Positions 1 through 5,500 of a stretch of 7,454 nt of DNA are shown piece after piece. The position numbers were made by a program, and so were the translations under genes. Every line of letters begins with the position of its first letter. Position 1 is the first letter of the stretch. The DNA lies in contig CAYXKL010000119.1 of the NCBI GenBank assembly GCA_964464825.1, positions 1-7,454 on the forward strand. Direction: 5' to 3'. The notes beneath the pieces were generated by a model. The model did no database searches and had not been told where the DNA came from. It saw nothing but the letters and a program-made list of their open reading frames with translations. Source of the stretch: DYJK01 sp964464825. Its GTDB lineage: Bacteria; Bacteroidota; Ignavibacteria; Ignavibacteriales; Melioribacteraceae.

Positions 1-153
1 GAAGTATATTGTTTATTTTTTAAATTTATCGACATCAAAAAAAATGCGTATAGAAATTCATTGTAGTGAAGTGATATAAGGAAAATTCTGTTTGACCACG
101 ATTTCTAAATATAAACAAGTTCGGGGGAGTTAATTTTCCGTAACGTAACGAAG

Positions 154-225
154 ATGAATTTTAACATTTTTTTTGCAGTCTTGATCTTTTGCTTCTTTTC
201 TATCAAGAGAAAAGAAGAGGAATAA
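154..225 (+). CDS. Possible 23-residue leader peptide
   Basis: An ATG at 154 opens a 23-codon frame ending in TAA at 223-225, one base before the ATG of the fucose synthase gene at 227. The peptide has a hydrophobic, Phe-rich stretch (residues 3-16) followed by a charged tail, Lys-Arg-Lys-Glu-Glu-Glu. Its last third is encoded by the hairpin at 192-217, so ribosomes translating it would open that hairpin next to the downstream ribosome binding site. Against it being real, there is no well-spaced Shine-Dalgarno sequence: GAAG abuts the ATG, and the G-run at 123-129 is too far away. A frame this short also arises easily by chance. The call rests only on position and overlap with the hairpin. 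Confidence 0.18.
   Translation: MNFNIFFAVLIFCFFSIKRKEEE
192..217 (+). promoter_or_regulatory. Perfect 10-bp hairpin next to the first ribosome binding site
   Basis: CTTCTTTTCT (192-201) is the exact reverse complement of AGAAAAGAAG (208-217), with a six-base loop, ATCAAG (202-207). The 3' arm ends where the Shine-Dalgarno-like GAGG (217-220) begins, so folding could limit ribosome access to the gene starting at 227. No T-run follows, so this is not a classical intrinsic terminator. The loop is the exact reverse complement of CTTGAT at 180-185, so a competing or partial tertiary pairing is possible. The regulatory role is inferred; the inverted repeat is directly visible. Confidence 0.5.
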
Positions 226-226
226 T

Positions 227-1213
227 ATGAATAAAGACTCAAAACTCTACATAGCCGGTCACACCGGTTTAGTTGGATCTGCTCTTATGAGAAAATTCAC
301 TACTGAAGGATTTAACAATATTCTCACACGTACATTTGAACAGCTCGATCTACGTAACCAGCATGCAGTAACTCGGTTTTTCCAAACTGAAAAACCAGAA
401 TTTGTAATTATTGCCGCTGCTAAAGTCGGAGGTATCCTTGCAAATAATAAATACCGTGCTGAATTTCTTTATGATAACTTAATGATCCAATCTAATATTA
501 TTCATGCTGCTTTTCAGAATGGCGTTAAGAAGCTGATCTTCCTAGGCAGTTCCTGTATCTATCCTCGCGATTGCCCCCAGCCCATTAAGGAAGAATACTT
601 GTTAACTGGACCATTAGAACAAACTAATGAACCATATGCAATAGCTAAAATTGCCGGAATAAAACTGTGCGAAAATTATTATAAGCAGTACGACTCCAAT
701 TTTTACTCTGTTATGCCTACTAATCTATATGGACCCAATGACAATTTTGATCTCGAAACTTCTCACGTTCTTCCAGCACTTTTAACTAAGTTTCATGATG
801 CTAAACTAAGAGCTACGAACAAAGAACCTGGAACCGTTATACTATGGGGCTCCGGCACTCCTCGCCGTGAATTCCTCTACGTCGACGACCTCGCAGATGC
901 AGTTTATTTCATGCTGAACTCCATAGAAGCATCCGATATTTACAACTTGGGCATCACTCACTTAAACATAGGCACGGGCGAAGATCTCACAATTAAAGAA
1001 TTAGCAGAAATGATTTCAAGTATCACAGATTTTAAAGGAATTATAAAGTACAATAATTCCAAACCCGATGGAACTCCAAGGAAGCTTCTTGATGTCTCTC
1101 GATTACACGATCTTAATTGGAAATATAAAACCGATTTAAAATCTGGAATAGAAAAAACTTACAAATGGTATCTATCTTTGATTGATCAATCAAAGAGCAA
1201 AATCGCAAAGTAG
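227..1213 (+). CDS. fcl: GDP-L-fucose synthase (GDP-4-keto-6-deoxymannose 3,5-epimerase/4-reductase)
   Basis: This cytoplasmic short-chain dehydrogenase-type enzyme converts GDP-4-keto-6-deoxy-D-mannose to GDP-L-fucose using NADPH. At 328 residues it has the usual family length. The N-terminal Rossmann motif GHTGLVGSAL (11-20) binds NADPH. The catalytic set is intact and sits one residue later than in the E. coli enzyme: Ser108 and Cys110 in GSSCIYP, Tyr137 and Lys141 in PYAIAK, and His180 in the SHVLPAL motif. Further family signatures are AAAKVGGI (63-70), PTNLYGPNDNF (164-174) and RREFLYVDDLADA (213-225). The ATG at 227 is preceded by GAGG six bases upstream. The partner that makes its substrate, GDP-mannose 4,6-dehydratase (Gmd), is not in this window. 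Base composition is richer in GC than downstream: 841-900 has 37 G/C in 60. The epimerase gene follows after 36 bases on the same strand, probably in one transcript. The family call is very secure. Confidence 0.96.
   Translation: MNKDSKLYIAGHTGLVGSALMRKFTTEGFNNILTRTFEQLDLRNQHAVTRFFQTEKPEFVIIAAAKVGGILANNKYRAEFLYDNLMIQSNIIHAAFQNGVKKLIFLGSSCIYPRDCPQPIKEEYLLTGPLEQTNEPYAIAKIAGIKLCENYYKQYDSNFYSVMPTNLYGPNDNFDLETSHVLPALLTKFHDAKLRATNKEPGTVILWGSGTPRREFLYVDDLADAVYFMLNSIEASDIYNLGITHLNIGTGEDLTIKELAEMISSITDFKGIIKYNNSKPDGTPRKLLDVSRLHDLNWKYKTDLKSGIEKTYKWYLSLIDQSKSKIAK
1175..1196. repeat. 22-bp perfect palindrome inside the end of fcl
   Basis: The 11-base arm TCTTTGATTGA (1175-1185) is followed immediately by its exact reverse complement (1186-1196), giving a loop-free dyad centred on TTGATCAA. 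It lies in the last codons of the fucose synthase gene (the SLIDQSK segment), about 17 bases before the stop. With no loop it suits a dimeric protein-binding site better than an RNA hairpin, although RNA could fold with a few central bases open. No T-run follows. It overlaps coding sequence, so it may be chance. Confidence 0.45.
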
Positions 1214-1249
1214 TTGAATATCTATGTACTTTTACCTCTTACTTAATTT

Positions 1250-2308
1250 ATGAAAAAAATACTTATCACTGGTACTGCCGGATTTATAGGTTTTCACCTC
1301 GTTGAAAGGTTAATAAAAGAAGGAAGTTGGGGCATTGTAGGACTAGATAATATTAACGATTACTATGATATAAAACTAAAATACGCACGACTAAAAGAAA
1401 CTGGAATAGAACGAAAGAAAATAAGACAAGCTGAAAACCAATCATGCAATTATCCCATAATTCAGTCATGTAAGCATCCAAATTATCGTTTTGTTAAAAT
1501 TGATCTGACAGATAAAGAAAATATATTCAAACTATTTGAACAAGAATATTTTGATTACGTTATACATTTAGCTGCTCAAGCTGGTGTGCGTTACTCAATT
1601 ACAAATCCTGATTCCTATATTCAAAGTAATGTGATTGGTTTTCTAAATATATTAGAAGCTTGCAGATATAATAAAGTAAAGCATCTTTTTTTTGCCTCTT
1701 CAAGTTCTGTCTATGGTGGTAATAAAAAAATACCTTTTTCTGAAACTGATAATGTCGATCAACCCATTTCTATTTATGCAGCTACTAAAAAAGCAGATGA
1801 ACTAATGGCTTATACATATTCGCATCTCTATTGTTTAAATTGTACCGGTCTGCGTTTCTTCACAGTATATGGTCCATGGGGAAGACAGGATATGGCGCTA
1901 TTCAAGTTTACAAAGTCAATTCCGAATGATGAACCGATAGAAGTTTACAATTATGGTAATATGGTAAGAGATTTTACGTATATAGATGATATTATTGAAT
2001 CCATTTCATTACTCCTTCATAAAAGTGAAAAGAGAAATACCACTAATCGTAAGCATTCAATGATTTACAATATATTTAATGTAGGTAATTCTTCTCCAGT
2101 AAAATTAAAAAATTTCATTACCACAATTGAATCTGCTCTTGGTAAAAAGGCAAAAATTCGCAATAAACCATTACAACCGGGTGATGTAGTCAAAACATAC
2201 TCGGATGTAAGTAAACTTAAAAAAATTATAAACTATTCGCCTGAAACGCCTATTAAAGTAGGTGTAAAAAATTTTATAGATTGGTACATTAAATTCTATA
2301 AGGAATAA
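1250..2308 (+). CDS. UDP-glucuronate 4-epimerase-like NAD-dependent epimerase
   Basis: This extended-SDR sugar-nucleotide epimerase most likely interconverts UDP-glucuronate and UDP-galacturonate in the cytoplasm, supplying uronic acid for the glycan. The N-terminus carries the NAD-binding motif GTAGFIG (8-14), then LDNINDYYD (32-40), which is typical of the uronate 4-epimerase branch. HLAAQAGVRYS (106-116), ASSSSVYG (149-156), the catalytic pair Tyr176/Lys180 in YAATKK, LRFFTVYGPWGRQDMA (201-216) and RDFTYIDDI (240-248) are all classic for this branch. Its 352 residues are near the usual 320-350. The slight excess comes from a variable insert around residues 52-79, which holds a tandem near-duplication, QSCNYPII then QSCKHPNY. 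No clear Shine-Dalgarno precedes the ATG, but the start places the Rossmann fold at the very N-terminus, as expected. A sister activity such as UDP-GlcNAc/GlcNAcA epimerase cannot be excluded; the GVRYS and PWGRQDMA motifs favour glucuronate. Confidence 0.88.
   Translation: MKKILITGTAGFIGFHLVERLIKEGSWGIVGLDNINDYYDIKLKYARLKETGIERKKIRQAENQSCNYPIIQSCKHPNYRFVKIDLTDKENIFKLFEQEYFDYVIHLAAQAGVRYSITNPDSYIQSNVIGFLNILEACRYNKVKHLFFASSSSVYGGNKKIPFSETDNVDQPISIYAATKKADELMAYTYSHLYCLNCTGLRFFTVYGPWGRQDMALFKFTKSIPNDEPIEVYNYGNMVRDFTYIDDIIESISLLLHKSEKRNTTNRKHSMIYNIFNVGNSSPVKLKNFITTIESALGKKAKIRNKPLQPGDVVKTYSDVSKLKKIINYSPETPIKVGVKNFIDWYIKFYKE
1439..1486 (+). repeat. Tandem near-duplication of a 24-bp in-frame unit
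   Basis: Two adjacent 24-base units (1439-1462 and 1463-1486) match at 15 of 24 positions by hand count, and at 13 of the first 17. Both start on a codon boundary and encode QSCNYPII and QSCKHPNY (residues 64-79 of the epimerase). The unit lies in a variable surface insert rather than a catalytic element, as expected for a tolerated small duplication that has since diverged. Confidence 0.4.
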
Positions 2309-2318
2309 TATTATTCAA

Positions 2319-3170
2319 ATGTCTGATTCTTATAAAGATTCTTATTCTATTATTATAAAACCCAAAAAGGGTTGGCAAGTTATCGATTGGAAAGAGTTGC
2401 TTGAATATACAGATCTTTTCTACTTTCTTATCTTGCGTGATGTTAAAGCTTTATATAAGCAGACTGTTCTTGGTTTTGCATGGGCAATTATTCGTCCCGT
2501 TTTTAGTATGATAATATTTTCTGTAATTTTTGGAAATCTAGCCGGCCTTTCTAGCGATGGGATTCCATACCCAATATTTTCTTATTCCGCTCTAATACCT
2601 TGGACCTATTTTTCTACTGCTATGACTAATTCCACTAGTAGCCTAATAAGTGGAATGCAGTTTTTAACTAAAGTCTATTTCCCTCGTCTTATTATCCCTT
2701 TAACACCGGTATTTGCCGGTCTTGTTGATTTACTTATTTCATATATATTGATTTTCTTTTTGATTTGTTGGTACAAAATTGAGCTCACACTTAATATATT
2801 TTGGATACCTTTATTAGTAGTTTTATTAGTTTTAACCTCTGCCGGTATTGGTATGTGGCTATCTGCCATGGCAATACAATATCGCGATATTAAACATGGA
2901 ATCGGTTTTCTTTCTCAGTTATTAATGTATGCCGCACCAGTTGTTTGGCCAGTTTCACTGATCTCAGAAAAATTTGGAGAAACTGTAAAATTAATATATG
3001 GCCTTTATCCCATTGTCGGTGTCATTGAAGGATTTCGTGCTGCATTAATTGGACATAAACCGATGCCATGGGATTTAATAACTATAGGTTTTATTTCATC
3101 TTTCCTCTTATTCATTTTCGGTGCGATCTATTTTAAGAAAAAAGAAAAAATATTTGCAGATGTTGCTTAA
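2319..3170 (+). CDS. wzm: ABC-2 type polysaccharide export permease
   Basis: This is the membrane subunit of an ABC exporter that moves lipid-linked O-antigen or capsule-like polysaccharide across the inner membrane. At 283 residues it has the usual family length. The cytoplasmic N-terminus leads into the signature LRDVKALYKQTVLGFAW (39-55), typical of Wzm/KpsM/RfbA permeases. About six hydrophobic segments follow, roughly at 53-75, 84-104, 125-150, 158-183, 198-216 and 252-271. Other family marks are QYRDI (187-191), the YPIVGVIEGFRAAL stretch (230-243) and the C-terminal EKIFADV (276-282). The ATG lies 10 bases after the epimerase stop. An AAGGA at 2300-2304 is the best Shine-Dalgarno candidate but is spaced rather far away, within the end of the previous gene. 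The ATPase partner follows after a 93-base gap. The call is strong at family level; the exact glycan is unknown. Confidence 0.93.
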   Translation: MSDSYKDSYSIIIKPKKGWQVIDWKELLEYTDLFYFLILRDVKALYKQTVLGFAWAIIRPVFSMIIFSVIFGNLAGLSSDGIPYPIFSYSALIPWTYFSTAMTNSTSSLISGMQFLTKVYFPRLIIPLTPVFAGLVDLLISYILIFFLICWYKIELTLNIFWIPLLVVLLVLTSAGIGMWLSAMAIQYRDIKHGIGFLSQLLMYAAPVVWPVSLISEKFGETVKLIYGLYPIVGVIEGFRAALIGHKPMPWDLITIGFISSFLLFIFGAIYFKKKEKIFADVA

Positions 3171-3192
3171 TATTTCTGCTCATTCAGAAATA
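3171..3192 (+). repeat. 8-bp hairpin directly after the permease stop codon
   Basis: TATTTCTG (3171-3178) and CAGAAATA (3185-3192) are perfect reverse complements with a six-base loop. The structure starts at the first base after the permease TAA. It has only two G-C pairs and no T-run directly after it, so full termination is unlikely; the partner ATPase gene lies downstream. It may be an RNA-processing or stability element between the two genes. The rest of the gap (3193-3263) is AT-rich and contains a 10-base direct repeat, AATTTTTTAG, at 3210-3219 and 3247-3256. The second copy runs into the ATPase ribosome binding site. Confidence 0.35.
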
Positions 3193-3263
3193 GGTTTATC
3201 TTATCCGTTAATTTTTTAGTCGTGAATTAAATTAATAATTAAAATAAATTTTTTAGGTAGTTC

Positions 3264-4547
3264 ATGTCAGATTTAGCAATCCAGGTTGTAAATCTTTCAA
3301 AACGTTATCGTATTGGTCTTAAAGAAGAAATGCACGTTACTTTTACTGGGGCAATTACTTCCTGGCTTAAATATCCTTTTACAAATTTTAAAAGATTACA
3401 ACAGTTAAGTAAATTTAATGACAATGATTCCTCGAAAGATATTATTTGGGCTTTAAAAGACGTTTCTTTTGAAGTTAAACATGGTGAAGTCCTAGGTATA
3501 ATAGGAAGTAACGGTGCTGGTAAAAGCACACTGCTAAAAGTTCTTTCCCGTATAACAGAGCCAACAAGCGGATATGCAAAAATCAATGGACGTGTTGCAA
3601 GTTTGTTGGAGGTTGGCACTGGTTTTCATCCAGAACTTACCGGTAGAGAAAATATCTACTTAAATGGTACCGTTCTCGGAATGAAAAAAAAAGAAATAGA
3701 TAAAAAATTTGATGAGATTGTTGATTTCTCTGGTGTTGAAAAATTTATAGATACCCCAGTTAAACGATATTCCTCAGGGATGGCTGTTCGCCTTGCTTTC
3801 TCAGTTGCCGCTCACTTAGAGCCAGAAATCCTATTGATTGATGAAGTTCTAGCAGTTGGTGATGTAGAATTCCAGAAAAAATGTCTTGGAAAAATTGATA
3901 GTATTGTTGGTGGAGGTAGAACGGTCATTTTTGTTAGTCATAATATGAATGCTGTCGTTAGCCTCTGTAATAAAGGGATTTTACTGATAAATGGACGTGT
4001 GTCATTATTGGATTCGATTCATAAAGTTGTTGAAAAATATTTACAATATTTTAATGATCAGATTAGTACTGATATTATTGTTCCACAGAATACTAGTATA
4101 CCAATGTATTTCAAGCGAATAACTCTCTTAGTTAATGGCTCTCAAGTTAAAAATAAAATTATTGATGTTTTTGATAAATTAAGTATATTAATTGAATATA
4201 CTGTTGTAACCCCAGTTTCTGGTTATTCAATTTATATTCAAGTTAGATCACGTGGCGAAGTGATTTTTGGATCTTTTGACACATCAAATGATCCTCATTT
4301 ATTTTCAATTAGAACAAATGGAGATTACGAAACAATTTTTAATATCCCAAATCCTTTACTTAAACCAGGTATTTATACTGTAACATTATTTATTGGAAAA
4401 ATAAAAAACAAACCAATACAAATAATTGAAGATATACTTACTTTTGAAGTAAGTTTAATATCAAGGGGTCTTAATGTTGCTTATACTGCTGAAAGACCTG
4501 GATTGGTTGTTGTAGATACTAAATGGATTACAACAAAAAGAGGCTGA
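3264..4547 (+). CDS. wzt: ABC transporter ATPase of polysaccharide export, with C-terminal extension
   Basis: This cytoplasmic ATPase powers the Wzm permease encoded just upstream. Residues 1-260 form the nucleotide-binding domain: Walker A GSNGAGKST (81-89), a FHPELTGREN motif (121-130) typical of polysaccharide ATPases, the ABC signature YSSGM (169-173), Walker B ILLIDEVLAVGD (189-200, Asp193 and Glu194) and the switch His226. Residues from about 265 to 427 are an extra, beta-rich-looking domain. KpsT-type capsule ATPases (about 220 residues) lack this, while O-antigen Wzt proteins of about 400 or more residues have it. In characterised Wzt proteins that domain binds the modified non-reducing end of the glycan and couples chain termination to export. 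The extension here has no motif I can match closely, so its ligand is unknown. TAGGTAG just upstream serves as ribosome binding site. The isomerase gene begins three bases after the stop, indicating tight coupling. Confidence 0.93.
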   Translation: MSDLAIQVVNLSKRYRIGLKEEMHVTFTGAITSWLKYPFTNFKRLQQLSKFNDNDSSKDIIWALKDVSFEVKHGEVLGIIGSNGAGKSTLLKVLSRITEPTSGYAKINGRVASLLEVGTGFHPELTGRENIYLNGTVLGMKKKEIDKKFDEIVDFSGVEKFIDTPVKRYSSGMAVRLAFSVAAHLEPEILLIDEVLAVGDVEFQKKCLGKIDSIVGGGRTVIFVSHNMNAVVSLCNKGILLINGRVSLLDSIHKVVEKYLQYFNDQISTDIIVPQNTSIPMYFKRITLLVNGSQVKNKIIDVFDKLSILIEYTVVTPVSGYSIYIQVRSRGEVIFGSFDTSNDPHLFSIRTNGDYETIFNIPNPLLKPGIYTVTLFIGKIKNKPIQIIEDILTFEVSLISRGLNVAYTAERPGLVVVDTKWITTKRG

Positions 4548-4550
4548 TTT

Positions 4551-5498
4551 GTGAAATATATTTCAATTGCAAAAAAAGTATTTGAAGATGAATCTCGTGC
4601 TTTAAAAGAAGTTTCAAAACGTATTAATAGTGACTTCGAAAAAGCACTGGGAGTGATTTATAACCAAAAAAAGAAAATAATAATATTAGGAGTTGGCAAA
4701 TCCGGACGGATAGCAAATAAGTTTCAATCATCCCTATTAAGTATTGGAATCCCAAGTGTTTTTTTGCATCCCACTGAAGCAATCCATGGCGATTTAGGAA
4801 TTGTATGCAAAGGAGATTTAGTCATTATTTTTTCATATTCAGGAAATACTAACGAAATAATTAGCTTAATGACATTTTTAAATAAAAGAAATAAAATAAT
4901 TACAATTACAGGAAATATTAATTCTCCAATTGCTAAAAAATCAGATATTGTTCTTGACGTTAATGTTCAAAATGAAGTATGTCCTTTAAATTTGGCACCA
5001 ACCACATCAACCACAGCCATGTTGGTAATGTCTGATGCTTTATTAGTTTCATTAATGAAAATGAAAAAAACAAGTATTCAAAATTTTATACATTTACACC
5101 CTGCTGGATCTATAGGTAATATAATCACAAATAAAGTGTCCTCAACAATGATCAAAAGTGCATTACCTATTGTTTATCCACAAACATCATTTTCGGATGT
5201 AATTTATAAAATTTCAAAATATGGTCTGGGTTTAGTTGTTGTTACTAAGCATGGCAATGAAGACGATATCGTCGGAATTATCACAGATGGTGATATTAGA
5301 AGGATGATTAGTAAATTTAAAGCAAAAATATTTAGAAAAGTTGCAAGTAATATTATGACAAAGAAGCCGAAAACTATTGATGAAAATAAAACTCTCTATC
5401 AAGCAGAAAAAATAATGAAAAAATACAATATTAATTCACTTTTAGTATTAAGTAGAAGACGTTTAGTAGGAATTTTACCATTTAAAAGGGTCAAGTAA
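4551..5498 (+). CDS. Arabinose-5-phosphate isomerase, KpsF/KdsD type (SIS plus two CBS domains)
   Basis: Family members interconvert D-ribulose-5-phosphate and D-arabinose-5-phosphate, the first committed step toward Kdo. The start is GTG at 4551, with AGAGG about six bases upstream and only three bases after the wzt stop. The N-terminal SIS domain (about 35-170) contains LGVGKSGRIA (46-55), HPTEAIHGDLG (73-83), FSYSGNTNEI (94-103) and NEVCPLNLAPTTSTTA (141-156), then HPAGSIG (183-189). The four catalytic residues of E. coli KdsD correspond to Lys50, Glu102, Glu142 and His183, all present. Two CBS domains follow (about 198-255 and 265-315), the first ending in VGIITDGDIRR. The last residues are abbreviated compared with KdsD, so the second CBS domain is near minimal. 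A CMP-sugar synthetase-like gene follows immediately, paralleling the kpsF/kpsU association in E. coli group 2 capsule loci. The family is certain; the product pathway is inferred. Confidence 0.92.
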   Translation: MKYISIAKKVFEDESRALKEVSKRINSDFEKALGVIYNQKKKIIILGVGKSGRIANKFQSSLLSIGIPSVFLHPTEAIHGDLGIVCKGDLVIIFSYSGNTNEIISLMTFLNKRNKIITITGNINSPIAKKSDIVLDVNVQNEVCPLNLAPTTSTTAMLVMSDALLVSLMKMKKTSIQNFIHLHPAGSIGNIITNKVSSTMIKSALPIVYPQTSFSDVIYKISKYGLGLVVVTKHGNEDDIVGIITDGDIRRMISKFKAKIFRKVASNIMTKKPKTIDENKTLYQAEKIMKKYNINSLLVLSRRRLVGILPFKRVK

Positions 5499-5500
5499 CA

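Larger units (their letters stand above)
1..226 (+). other. Leader region upstream of the sugar-nucleotide operon
   Basis: No convincing gene is visible here. The stretch is AT-rich apart from a G-run around 123-129 and a short direct repeat, CGTAACGTAACG, at 139-150. A perfect 10-bp inverted repeat lies at 192-217, just before the Shine-Dalgarno-like GAGG (217-220) of the first gene. A TTGACC box at 92-97 resembles a sigma-70 -35 element. The nearest -10-like box, TATAAA at 110-115, is only 12 bases away, so no promoter is called. The 226-base gap before the first gene and the hairpin suggest a 5' untranslated leader, but an upstream gene may end just outside the window. Confidence 0.5.

Noticed and set aside
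44..79. 11-codon frame starting at ATG 44
   Set aside because: It is too short, with no ribosome binding site and no relation to a downstream gene.
92..115. Sigma-70 promoter from TTGACC and TATAAA
   Set aside because: The spacer is only 12 bases, well below the usual 16-18, so it is not called as a promoter.
2675..2869. Minus-strand open frame of 64 codons opposite the permease gene
   Set aside because: It lies entirely inside the well-supported wzm gene, has no family motif, and looks like an antisense shadow of codons for hydrophobic residues.
3305..3619. Minus-strand open frame of 104 codons opposite the ATPase gene
   Set aside because: It mirrors the start of wzt including Walker A, has no recognisable domain, and no ribosome binding site supports it.
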